A stretch of DNA of 64,000 bases from Rhodohalobacter sp. 614A (GTDB taxonomy: Bacteria; Bacteroidota; Rhodothermia; Balneolales; Balneolaceae): the NCBI RefSeq assembly GCF_021462415.1, contig NZ_JAKEDS010000001.1:1584273-1648272 (forward strand), in the 5' to 3' direction. A program made the translations under genes and the position numbers. The notes under the pieces were generated by a model. It saw nothing but the letters and a program-made list of their open reading frames with translations. It had not been told where the DNA came from and searched no databases. Below, one piece after another: positions 35,046 through 42,969 of the stretch (positions within the stretch are counted from its first letter, which is position 1; every line of letters starts with the position of its first letter).

Positions 35046-37304
35046 ATGGATAAATCTCTCATTGTTCTCTTCATCATTATTATCACATTTGGTTTCATCT
35101 CTTGCCGGGAGTCATCTGAATCAAGTAATAATGAATATTTTTCACCACTCTCATACGTTGATCCGTTCATTGGCACGGCAGCTCACGGCCATACCTATCC
35201 CGGGGCAACAGTTCCATTCGGTATGGTGCAGGTAAGCCCGGATAACGGCAAAGACGGATGGGATTACTCCTCGGGTTACCATTATGAGGATTCGGTTTTA
35301 GCCGGTTTTAGCATGACTCATTTGAGCGGAACTGGAATCGGAGATCTTTCCGATCTGTCGTTTATGCCTCTTAACGGAACCGAACGCGACAGCGCAGCGG
35401 TTTACAACACGTATTCACACGAAAATGAATCCGCCAGTCCGGGTTACTATTCTGTGAAAATGGATGACGGTATTCGGGTTGAACTGACCGCAAGCAAACG
35501 AGTTGGTTTTTATCGCTATACTTTTCCCAATGATGAAGGACAGGCAGTTTCGTTGGACTTGGGATTTGCCATCAACTGGGATACCCCAACCGAAACTTTT
35601 CTTGAGATTGTAAACGACAGCTTGATTACCGGTTACCGTTTTTCTTCGGGATGGGCAAGAAACCAGTGGGTCTATTTTGCTGCTGAGTTTTCTAAACCGT
35701 TCTCAGAAGTAATTATCGAGAATGAGGGGGAAAAGCTTACGAATCCAACCGAAGCCAAAGGGCGTGAAACACACGGTTTCTTTTACTTTGATGAATCCGA
35801 CAGTAATGAACTCTTGCAAAAAGTAGCCATTTCTGCTGTGAGTATGGAAAATGCTTTAGAGAATTTAAAAACCGAGGTTCCCCATTGGGAGTTTGATGAC
35901 GTTCACAATCAAGCCGTTGGGATGTGGGAGAAGCAGCTTCAAAAAATTCAGGTTCAATCCGACGATGAAGCAAAGTTGAGAACGTTCTATACGGCACTTT
36001 ACCATGCCACTCTTGCACCCACTCTGTTTATGGATGTGAACGGGCAATATCGCGGCCCGGATAAAAACGTTCATACGGCAGACGGTTATGAACACTACAC
36101 CATTTTCTCCCTTTGGGATACCTATCGGGCGGAACACCCACTGCTCACCTTCATTGAGCCGGATCGGGTAAACGATATGATCCGAACGATGCTCAACTAT
36201 TACGATCAAAATGGTTTTCTGCCGATCTGGGATCTTCACGGGTATGAAACCGGCACGATGATTGGGTATCACGCTGTACCGGTTATCGCTGATGCTTACT
36301 TCAAGGGAATTCGGGATTATGATGTTGAGAAAGCTTTCGAGGCGATGAAGAAGAGTTCACTCGAGCAAAACGAAGAGATTAAACGATACAACGAGCTTGG
36401 ATATGTTCCATCGGATGAATTTGCAGAATCAGTTTCCAAAACGTTGGAATATGCCTATGATGACTGGGTCATTGCCCAAATGGCAAAAGCGCTTGGCAAG
36501 AACGAAGATTTTGAAATCTATTCAAATCGAGCACAAAACTATCTGAATGTATGGGATGAATCGACCGGCTTTATGCGTCCCAAACTGGCCAATGGCGAAT
36601 GGGAAACGCCGTTTGATCCGCTTGCCGCCCCCGAAGATCTCGACAAACGAAATTACACCGAGGCCAATGCGTGGCAGTATTTGTGGTATGTGCCGCAGGA
36701 CGTACCGGGACTCATGGACCTGATCGGAGGGAAGGAAAACTTTGTAGCACGACTGGATACCCTCTTTTCGATGGAATCAGAAACCAGAAGTGAAATTTCC
36801 GATATGAGCGGCCTGATTGGCCAGTACGTTCAGGGCAACGAACCTGCCCAGCAGATTCCCTATTTCTACAACTATGCGGATGCCCCGTGGAAAGCGCAGG
36901 AGATGGTTCGTACGATTGTGGATTCGCTGTACACCGATCAGCCCGACGGCCTGCCGGGGAACGAAGACTGCGGACAGATGTCGGCCTGGTATATTTTCTC
37001 CTCTCTCGGATTTTACCCGGCAAACCCGGCGAATGGCGTCTATGTAATCGGAAGCCCGGTGTTTGACAAAGCATCCATCAACCTGGCAGATGGAAAAACA
37101 TTTACAGTGATCGCCAATGGTGTATCCTCACAAAACAGGTACATTCAATCTGCAACGCTGAACGATGAGCCGTACGAAAAATCCTACATCACCTACCGGG
37201 ACATCATGGACGGGGCAACCCTTGAATTTGAGATGGGGCCGGAGCCGAACAAAGAGTGGGCAACAGGAGAAGATGCAAGGCCGCCGGTAACGGTTTATGA
37301 ATAA
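35046..37304 (+). CDS. GH92 family glycoside hydrolase (alpha-mannosidase type), lipoprotein
   Basis: A 752-residue lipoprotein (lipobox FGFISC, Cys20) of glycoside hydrolase family 92, exo-acting Ca2+-dependent alpha-mannosidases. Landmarks are YVDPFIGTAAHGHTYPGATVPFG near the start, GFSMTHLSGTGIGDLSDLSFMP, SLWDTYRAEHPLLTF, and the diagnostic GNEDCGQMSAWYIFSSLGFYP near the C-terminus. It probably trims mannose from N-glycan-like or fungal/algal glycans at the cell surface. No SusC/SusD pair is nearby, so this is not a classic polysaccharide-utilisation locus. A weak hairpin follows at 37318. Confidence 0.95.
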   Translation: MDKSLIVLFIIIITFGFISCRESSESSNNEYFSPLSYVDPFIGTAAHGHTYPGATVPFGMVQVSPDNGKDGWDYSSGYHYEDSVLAGFSMTHLSGTGIGDLSDLSFMPLNGTERDSAAVYNTYSHENESASPGYYSVKMDDGIRVELTASKRVGFYRYTFPNDEGQAVSLDLGFAINWDTPTETFLEIVNDSLITGYRFSSGWARNQWVYFAAEFSKPFSEVIIENEGEKLTNPTEAKGRETHGFFYFDESDSNELLQKVAISAVSMENALENLKTEVPHWEFDDVHNQAVGMWEKQLQKIQVQSDDEAKLRTFYTALYHATLAPTLFMDVNGQYRGPDKNVHTADGYEHYTIFSLWDTYRAEHPLLTFIEPDRVNDMIRTMLNYYDQNGFLPIWDLHGYETGTMIGYHAVPVIADAYFKGIRDYDVEKAFEAMKKSSLEQNEEIKRYNELGYVPSDEFAESVSKTLEYAYDDWVIAQMAKALGKNEDFEIYSNRAQNYLNVWDESTGFMRPKLANGEWETPFDPLAAPEDLDKRNYTEANAWQYLWYVPQDVPGLMDLIGGKENFVARLDTLFSMESETRSEISDMSGLIGQYVQGNEPAQQIPYFYNYADAPWKAQEMVRTIVDSLYTDQPDGLPGNEDCGQMSAWYIFSSLGFYPANPANGVYVIGSPVFDKASINLADGKTFTVIANGVSSQNRYIQSATLNDEPYEKSYITYRDIMDGATLEFEMGPEPNKEWATGEDARPPVTVYE

Positions 37305-37317
37305 TGGTTTTTTAATC

Positions 37318-37331
37318 GGGACAGGTGTCCC
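37318..37331 (+). terminator. Possible terminator hairpin after GH92
   Basis: GGGAC (37318-37322) pairs with GTCCC (37327-37331) around AGGT. It is followed by a T-rich but broken tail. Weak, but placed right behind the GH92 stop. Confidence 0.35.
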
Positions 37332-37357
37332 AGATGGGTTTGTTTTCTTCTTCTAGA

Positions 37358-37377
37358 GGACTGTCTCACAAAAAAGT
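37358..37377. repeat. Possible insertion-sequence end remnant
   Basis: GGACTGTCTCACAAAAAAGT resembles the terminal repeats of several insertion-sequence families. No transposase, second end or target duplication is visible. It stands next to tRNA-Pro, a common landing area. Confidence 0.25.
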
Positions 37378-37394
37378 ACGAAGGGGTTATAAAA

Positions 37395-37473
<79 letters not shown>

Positions 37474-37556
37474 AAAGATTAAAAATACGAAGTTGTGAAT
37501 TGAATGTACATCCCAAATATCTGAATTATTCGTCACCCATTCGAATAGATAAACTT

Positions 37557-38579
37557 CTATAATTTACAACCCCATCCTGAATGAGAACCATCCGTAGAAT
37601 TTCTTCCAAAAGAAGGCGGTTTGTGGTAAAGAGTCACTCCGCTGTTTGGCAATGGATGATCCAATTCTGGCAGATTTTTGCAATCCTGATTGTTTACAAA
37701 AAGTGAGTTTTGATAAATTTTTTCCAGATGACTCTGATAACCTCTGGCCAGTGAGGAGATATAATTTTCAGTCTGCCCCATGTCGTACACGGCAACCGTA
37801 ACCTCCGTTTGAAGAAACGAGGCAAGTTTTTTGTACGATTCTTCCGCGATCTGTTGAGCCAATTCTGAAGCAGGGACATCGGGATTTGTTTCCAGTTGCC
37901 GAAGCGGCTGATCTGACAAATGGGAAAGGTGCAGGTTTTGGGGCGATGCCACGAGATAATTCGTAATACCGGAAAGAGATTCCACCATGACCGGATTCCC
38001 GTTGTTACAGGTGGACAGAACTGTTACATCAAACGTATCACCAAAAAGCCCCAGATCATTCGAGAAGATTTCTGTGTTCAGCAGGTTGTAGGGGCTGGAG
38101 CTGTGGTAAACGAAATATGGTTTTCCAACAGGAATTTCGTGGCCGAAGTAGAGAAAAATATTTTTATTGGAAGATTCGGCCAGGCTTTTAGTAACGATTT
38201 CTGCTTCTGCTTTTAATCCACCATTTTTGGGTGAATAATTTCCTCCACCTACCAGTTCACCATTCCGAAAGTGGTAATAATCCCTGTCTTTTTGAGGGAT
38301 TAAAAACAGGAGTTTTCTTTCAGGTTTTTGATGGAAAATAAAAACTTCTCCATGCTTTGCATTTTGTCCGGTTTTGATGGCTTTATTCAGTACATCGAGA
38401 TCAGCTTTGCGGCGTTTTCCATTAAGGTGGTAGGTATAATTGGCATCCGCATGAACGACGTATACCAGCGAATATTGAACCTCGCGAGTTGATTCATCCA
38501 CCATCTGTTGGGAGGAAGAGCAGCCAAAGAACAGCACGAAAGCTGCAAGCAAAAAAACCAGACATAATTTTCTTTTCAT
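37557..38579 (-). CDS. Lipoprotein with clostripain/caspase-like fold (degenerate C11-type)
   Basis: A 340-residue lipoprotein (lipobox VLFFGC, Cys20). No family name is certain, but the middle part follows clan CD cysteine peptidases. A strand ends in IFLYFGH147, as in the His-Gly dyad strand. A strand TVLSTC191NNG comes next, then a helix (NPVMVESLSGI) and the strand NYLVASPQ, the same order as the DAC-x-M-x-x-x-E to YLVAS segment of clostripain. The His-Cys spacing of 44 residues is in the expected range. Other C11 features are weak, so activity is uncertain. It is downstream of a terminator from the gene at 38629, thus an independent transcript. Confidence 0.6.
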   Translation of the reverse strand: MKRKLCLVFLLAAFVLFFGCSSSQQMVDESTREVQYSLVYVVHADANYTYHLNGKRRKADLDVLNKAIKTGQNAKHGEVFIFHQKPERKLLFLIPQKDRDYYHFRNGELVGGGNYSPKNGGLKAEAEIVTKSLAESSNKNIFLYFGHEIPVGKPYFVYHSSSPYNLLNTEIFSNDLGLFGDTFDVTVLSTCNNGNPVMVESLSGITNYLVASPQNLHLSHLSDQPLRQLETNPDVPASELAQQIAEESYKKLASFLQTEVTVAVYDMGQTENYISSLARGYQSHLEKIYQNSLFVNNQDCKNLPELDHPLPNSGVTLYHKPPSFGRNSTDGSHSGWGCKL

Positions 38580-38605
38580 AAAAAAAGCGTGGCAGAACCA
38601 CGCTT
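38579..38605 (-). terminator. Rho-independent terminator between the two minus-strand genes
   Basis: AAGCGTGG (38585-38592) pairs with CCACGCTT (38598-38605) with a 5-base loop, and a T-run follows on the minus strand. It ends the transcript of the 38629-39075 gene and overlaps the start region of the caspase-like lipoprotein gene. Confidence 0.8.
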
Positions 38606-38628
38606 GATTTTAAAAACTCAACGATTGT

Positions 38629-39075
38629 TTACAGTAACAACAAGATAATGATAATCAGCAAAGCTGTTGTTAAACTAATGGTAACAACTCGGTCGGCCTG
38701 CTCAATATCTTGCTGAGCGAATTGGGCAAAATCATTCAGTTGGCTGTCAGGAACTCTTTCGTATCCGTTTGTTCCATTCAGCTCATCCTTTTTTTCCTGG
38801 ATGGTGTTTTTAAAATCAGCCAGTGCTTTTTTATCCGATTCCGGAACCCGGTTCATAGATTCTACCCGGTTGAATGCCGTGATGAGTTTATCAAAAGAAG
38901 TGTTCAGGATTTCTCTTTTTTCAACGGCTGTTTCTGCTTCTTTAACATTTTCAACCATTTTATTTATCTCGGTCTTCAGTTTGTCATGGGCATCTGAAGA
39001 TTGAGCCTGAACCTGAAGAGGCATGAACGTTGCTGTCAAAAATAAAAGTAAAAATGATATTGTAAGCTTTTTCAT
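38629..39075 (-). CDS. Exported helical protein with C-terminal membrane anchor
   Basis: A 148-residue protein from ATG 39075 (the frame extends to 39105, but the signal peptide begins here). It has a signal peptide (KLTISFLLLFLTATFMPLQVQAQ), then about 95 residues of charged helix (EINKMVENVKEAETAVEKREI and so on) and a final hydrophobic helix VVTISLTTALLIIIILLLL that reaches the C-terminus. A tail-anchored periplasmic coiled coil is likely. No family is recognised. It diverges from the gene at 39328. Confidence 0.65.
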   Translation of the reverse strand: MKKLTISFLLLFLTATFMPLQVQAQSSDAHDKLKTEINKMVENVKEAETAVEKREILNTSFDKLITAFNRVESMNRVPESDKKALADFKNTIQEKKDELNGTNGYERVPDSQLNDFAQFAQQDIEQADRVVTISLTTALLIIIILLLL

Positions 39076-39327
39076 AGTGTCATTTAAATTAATTAGTAAC
39101 ATCACTAATAAAACAAATTTTTAGCGATCATGTTCCATTTCGGACAAAAATTTACTCTTAAGATCCTAATTATCATATAATTACTTCATCAAAATTTTAA
39201 TGGATTTAAAGGGTGCTACAGCAGCTGAATCGGTAAAATATGATTGTATAAAGATACTTTTGCAATTTCGAAACTTCATGGGTGTCAGCATCGTAGCCAA
39301 GAGAAATCATCCATTAACCTTTTGCTC

Positions 39328-39876
39328 ATGACACAATCTCATCCGAAGTTTTCAAAAAAAATAATGTTGGTTGCAGGTTTTTTGTTTACGGCACTTTTGT
39401 TGCCGCTGCACTTGTCTGCTCAAAACCATTTTGGTGACCATGATATTGATGCCGATATAACTCAGCGTCTTCATCCCAGAGACGCCGAATATGCAATGAC
39501 AACCCGAGAAGGTTCCGTGGATTTATTGGTTACTGATGATGCTATTCAAATTCAATTTTCAGACCGTTTTCTTGCCGAACTTGAGGATGAAATTCGTGAC
39601 GATGAAGACCAGGATTATCACGAGGCATCCGTATTGGCAGATGTGATTAAATCGATGGTAACCACAGGTGTTAAAAAATTGTTGGATCACGCACTGATCA
39701 TTCCTTTGTATGAAATCAGTGAGGTTTATTACGATGATGGAAGACTTTATATCATTGATCGCGAAGGAGATGAAATTTTTGAAGACCTGGAAATCGACGA
39801 TGTGGATGTCATGGAAGATTTCTCACGGCGAGACGCCCGGCGGTTTGTAGCTGCTGTTGAGCGAAGAATGTATTAA
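39328..39876 (+). CDS. Exported acidic protein, unknown function
   Basis: A 182-residue protein from ATG 39328. It has a signal peptide (KKIMLVAGFLFTALLLPLHLSAQ) and a mature part very rich in Asp and Glu (DDEDQDYHEA, DREGDEIFEDLEIDDVDVMEDF), which suggests metal binding or salt adaptation. The mature domain may be a two-strand/helix fold (SVDLLVTDDAIQIQFSDRFL). The longer frame to 39244 is not convincing. It is divergent from the anchored helical protein and ends at a strong terminator. No family recognised. Confidence 0.65.
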   Translation: MTQSHPKFSKKIMLVAGFLFTALLLPLHLSAQNHFGDHDIDADITQRLHPRDAEYAMTTREGSVDLLVTDDAIQIQFSDRFLAELEDEIRDDEDQDYHEASVLADVIKSMVTTGVKKLLDHALIIPLYEISEVYYDDGRLYIIDREGDEIFEDLEIDDVDVMEDFSRRDARRFVAAVERRMY

Positions 39877-39929
39877 GGAAGAAACGTTCGATGATTGGAT
39901 CAAATCATCGAATTGTATGAGTGATCAAT

Positions 39930-39970
39930 AAAATCGCCCGGCGAAGAGTATTCGTCGGGCGATTTTTTTT
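39930..39970 (+). terminator. Strong rho-independent terminator
   Basis: AAATCGCCCGGCGAA (39931-39945) pairs with TTCGTCGGGCGATTT (39951-39965) around a 5-base loop, with one G-T pair, and an 8-T tail. It follows the 39328 gene. Confidence 0.9.
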
Positions 39971-40067
39971 ACCCCGAGTCGCCTGCACCTTCACAGAAAC
40001 GAACCCAAAAGTTGTTCTGTTTTTGTAGTTTAGAAGTAATAAACAGAATCAAAAAAAGAGGTTTAAA

Positions 40068-41066
40068 ATGGAGTATCGATTTTTGGGGCGATCCGGCCTG
40101 AAAGTGTCCGCCCTGTCATTTGGCTCATGGGTTACATTTGGAGAACAAATTGACGAACAACTTGCTACCGACTGCATGACGGAAGCGTACGATGCCGGTG
40201 TTAATTTTTTTGACAATGCCGAGGCCTACGCAGAGGGAAAATCCGAAACGGTTATGGGAAAGATCATCAAGAAACAAGGATGGAAACGTTCAGATCTTGT
40301 TTTATCAACCAAAATTTTTTGGGGTGGAGAAGGGCCAAACGATAGCGGGCTTTCTTATAAGCATATCATCGAAGGAACAAATGCGTCCCTCAAACGAATG
40401 CAGACCGATTATGTGGATCTGATTTTTTGCCACCGCCCGGACAAATTTACCCCGATTGAGGAAACTGTTCGCGCAATGGATCAGGTGATTCGTGAAGGAA
40501 AAGCATTTTATTGGGGAACCAGTGAATGGTCGTCCGAACAGATTCGTGAAGCGTATCATATCGCGAGAAGAGAGAATCTTCGTCCGCCATTGATGGAGCA
40601 GCCACAGTACAATATGTTCAAACGGGATAAAGTAGAAGGCGAATATGCGCGTTTATATGATGAAATTGGTTTGGGAACTACTATTTGGAGTCCGCTGGCG
40701 AGCGGCCTTTTGACCGGAAAGTATAATGACGGAATTCCCGATGACAGCCGCCTTTCTATGGAAAAATATGACTGGCTTCGCGAACGTCTCCTGGAAAGTG
40801 AAAGTGGAAAACAGCAGCTTCAGAAAGTAAAGGAACTTGCAGAGGTGGCGGATGAAGCCGGGATTTCCATGCCGGAAATGGCATTGGCCTGGTGCCTGAA
40901 GAATCCCAATGTGAGTACGGTTATAACCGGCGCTTCAAAACCGGAGCAGGTTCGCCAGAATATGAAAGCGATGGACAAAGTTGAAAAACTGACGGACGAT
41001 GTGATGGAAAAAATCGAAGAGATTTTAGACAACAAACCGGATGAAGAACCAGATTTTCGCCGATAG
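40068..41066 (+). CDS. Aldo/keto reductase (voltage-gated K+ channel beta-subunit-like)
   Basis: A 332-residue NADPH-dependent aldo/keto reductase of the AKR6/AKR14-like branch. The catalytic tetrad is visible: D of [13 protein letters not shown] in the same motif, K of [10 protein letters not shown] and H of DLIFCHRPD. The N-terminus [22 protein letters not shown] and C-terminal [15 protein letters not shown] cofactor segment are typical. It is the first gene of a plus-strand run; the Crp/Fnr gene starts directly after its stop, so the two are surely co-transcribed. The substrate is unknown, perhaps methylglyoxal or a related reactive carbonyl. Confidence 0.93.
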   Translation: MEYRFLGRSGLKVSALSFGSWVTFGEQIDEQLATDCMTEAYDAGVNFFDNAEAYAEGKSETVMGKIIKKQGWKRSDLVLSTKIFWGGEGPNDSGLSYKHIIEGTNASLKRMQTDYVDLIFCHRPDKFTPIEETVRAMDQVIREGKAFYWGTSEWSSEQIREAYHIARRENLRPPLMEQPQYNMFKRDKVEGEYARLYDEIGLGTTIWSPLASGLLTGKYNDGIPDDSRLSMEKYDWLRERLLESESGKQQLQKVKELAEVADEAGISMPEMALAWCLKNPNVSTVITGASKPEQVRQNMKAMDKVEKLTDDVMEKIEEILDNKPDEEPDFRR

Positions 41067-41702
41067 ATGAACCAGACATTTAATCCGCTCCGGAATCCCT
41101 CTCAACAAAAACCGGTCCCTGATATCATCCGGGAACTGAAAGAAGAGGGATATGAGCGGGAATTCAAAAAAGGGGATGTCCTTGTAAAACCCGGCAGCCC
41201 AATCTCGGACATTCCCATCATTTTGAAAGGTGCAATCAGTGTCTACCAACTGGATGATGATTACCGCGAAATGTTGCTCTATTATCTTGAGGAAGGGGAT
41301 ATGTGCATTATGTCGTTCATGGGCGGATTGTACAATGAATCAAGTAAAATAAAAGCGGTAGCCAGCGAGAAAAGTCATGTACTTCTTATTCCCGTCCAGA
41401 AAATTGGGAAAATTATTAAACATCATCCTGAATGGGTGGAATACATTTTTGATGTCTACCATCAGCGATTTCATGAACTGCTGGATGTAGTGAATGCAGT
41501 TGCGTTTAAAAAGATGGATGAAAGATTGGTGAACTTCATTGAGAAAAAGAGAGAAATTACCGGCAAATCTACCATCAAAATTACCCATGAAGAACTTGCC
41601 AACGAATTGGGAACTGCCCGGGTAGTGATATCCAGATTACTTAAAGAGCTGGAAAAAAAGGGAGTTGTGAAGCTCGGGAGAAATAAGATTACGCTACTGT
41701 AA
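41067..41702 (+). CDS. Crp/Fnr-family transcriptional regulator
   Basis: At 211 residues it has an N-terminal cyclic-nucleotide-like sensor barrel (about 25-130), a dimerisation helix, and a C-terminal winged helix (about 165-211) with recognition motif [25 protein letters not shown]. No Fnr-type four-cysteine cluster is present. A single Cys80 in GDMCIMSF sits where related Bacteroidota regulators have a conserved CxxS/T cysteine, so thiol sensing is possible. It begins right after the aldo/keto reductase stop and precedes DUF2892, thioredoxin and OsmC genes. A TGTAAC-N4-GTTACT palindrome overlaps its stop and may be its own operator. Confidence 0.9.
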   Translation: MNQTFNPLRNPSQQKPVPDIIRELKEEGYEREFKKGDVLVKPGSPISDIPIILKGAISVYQLDDDYREMLLYYLEEGDMCIMSFMGGLYNESSKIKAVASEKSHVLLIPVQKIGKIIKHHPEWVEYIFDVYHQRFHELLDVVNAVAFKKMDERLVNFIEKKREITGKSTIKITHEELANELGTARVVISRLLKELEKKGVVKLGRNKITLL

Positions 41703-41713
41703 CAAATGTTACT
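41698..41713. promoter_or_regulatory. Candidate Crp/Fnr operator overlapping the regulator's stop
   Basis: TGTAACAAATGTTACT contains the perfect inverted repeat GTAAC-AAAT-GTTAC. It lies about 120 bp before the DUF2892 gene and directly behind the Crp/Fnr gene. The half-site and spacing resemble targets of this regulator family. A weaker partial match occurs at 42930-42942, ahead of the Cys/Met enzyme gene. Confidence 0.45.
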
Positions 41714-41834
41714 GAGTTGGGAAAAACTGCTCTGTATATTTCTTTCTGTTGATTGAGTAACCAAGGATTTACCTGGCTATTTAATCTAAAAAGTCTCAGG
41801 ACATAATCGATAACAGAAGAAATCAAAAAGACAG

Positions 41835-42089
41835 ATGATGTTAAAAGAGCAGTTATTTTCAAACTGGTACCCCATGCGATGGTTTATGCTCATCCTTGGA
41901 TTTGTGCTTGGTTATAATTTCCTGGCAAGTGGATCATCCATTTCCGGTCTGCTTTCACTTGTTATTCTATTCCAGGCACTTACCAATACAGGCTGTTTGC
42001 TGGGGCATTGTACTCCTGCTGTTCATCATCAAACCAAATCTGATTTAAATCTTGATGACGTAACCTTTGAAGAAATCAAAACAGATTGA
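41835..42089 (+). CDS. DUF2892 (YgaP-like) small membrane protein
   Basis: An 84-residue inner-membrane protein with two hydrophobic helices (WFMLILGFVLGYNFL and SGLLSLVILFQALTNTG). It has the DUF2892 arrangement also found at the C-terminus of the rhodanese YgaP. A cysteine pair, GCLLGHC, sits at the end of helix two, as in many family members. The acidic C-terminus is cytoplasmic. It stands 3 bp upstream of the thioredoxin gene. YgaP handles sulfane sulfur, so a role in sulfur or thiol handling is plausible but inferred. Confidence 0.82.
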   Translation: MMLKEQLFSNWYPMRWFMLILGFVLGYNFLASGSSISGLLSLVILFQALTNTGCLLGHCTPAVHHQTKSDLNLDDVTFEEIKTD

Positions 42090-42092
42090 ACC

Positions 42093-42428
42093 ATGAACGA
42101 AACACAAACAAAAGAGATCACTTTTAATGATTTAATAAAAGGCGAAACACCTGTCCTGGTGGATTTTTATGCTGATTGGTGTGGTCCGTGCCGAATGATG
42201 GCTCCCATCCTGCAAGACGTAAAGAACCGTTTTGGCGATTCTCTGCAAATCGTAAAAATTGACACAGAGCGAAATCCTGACATCGCCATTCACTACAATG
42301 TGAGGGGAATTCCGAATATGATCCTGTTCAGTAAAGGAGATATTTTGTGGCAGCAGGCGGGTGTAGTTCAGGCTCCACAACTCGAATCTATCATCCGAAG
42401 AAAACTGGAGGAACATGCCGTTGCCTGA
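42093..42428 (+). CDS. Thioredoxin
   Basis: A 111-residue cytoplasmic thioredoxin. The active site is DFYADWC30GPC33RMMAP, with the cis-Pro loop VRGIPNMILF and the ILWQQAGV strand at the end. It has no signal peptide. It reduces protein disulfides, with thioredoxin reductase elsewhere. It lies between DUF2892 (3 bp upstream) and OsmC (14-bp overlap), so it probably serves the same redox module and is not the main housekeeping copy. Confidence 0.95.
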   Translation: MNETQTKEITFNDLIKGETPVLVDFYADWCGPCRMMAPILQDVKNRFGDSLQIVKIDTERNPDIAIHYNVRGIPNMILFSKGDILWQQAGVVQAPQLESIIRRKLEEHAVA

Positions 42429-42873
42429 TCACCATAATTACGACGTAAAACTAACTTGGAAAGAGGGGCGCATCGGGGAACTTTCAGCACCTGGAATAAA
42501 TGAGAAAATTGAAGTAGCTACCCCTCCACAATTTCCCGGAGGGGTTGATGGTGTTTGGTCGCCCGAGCATCTTTACACGGCATCGGTTGTGAGTTGTTTT
42601 TTTACATCGTTTACGGCCATTGCAGAATACTCCAAACTGGACTTTGTGAATTTAGAAGTAGAGAGTTCCGGAGAGATGAATCGGAATGAAGAGGGTAAAT
42701 ACATAATGAGCAAAGTGACGCTGAAGCCGGTTCTGACGATTGATGACGGATCGAAAGAGAAAAAAGCGTATCGCATTTTAGAGAAAGCAGAGGAGATCTG
42801 CCTGATCACCCGATCCATTCAATCAGAAATAATTTTCGAACCGAACGTTTACATTGCCCAAAAAGTGGGATAG
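42415..42873 (+). CDS. OsmC-family peroxiredoxin-like protein
   Basis: A 152-residue OsmC/Ohr-fold protein. The first catalytic Cys is in TASVVSCFFTSFTAIAEY. The second Cys appears in AEEICLITRSI. The N-terminal WKEGRIGELSAPG strand and the EHLYTASVV loop are typical. OsmC proteins reduce organic hydroperoxides with thiol cofactors, and some act on sulfane sulfur. The start overlaps the thioredoxin stop by 14 bp, so the two are coupled. Confidence 0.9.
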   Translation: MPLPDHHNYDVKLTWKEGRIGELSAPGINEKIEVATPPQFPGGVDGVWSPEHLYTASVVSCFFTSFTAIAEYSKLDFVNLEVESSGEMNRNEEGKYIMSKVTLKPVLTIDDGSKEKKAYRILEKAEEICLITRSIQSEIIFEPNVYIAQKVG

Positions 42874-42969
42874 ATTTAATGCCGATTACTTTTTCTTTTA
42901 TAATTGATTTGTGAAAGAATTAAGTTAAGTGTAAACAAATGGTTGAAAGAAAAATCGTACCTGATTATT

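Noticed and set aside
35046-37304. A polysaccharide-utilisation locus around GH92
   Set aside because: There is no SusC/SusD pair, no regulator and no other glycan-degrading enzyme next to it.
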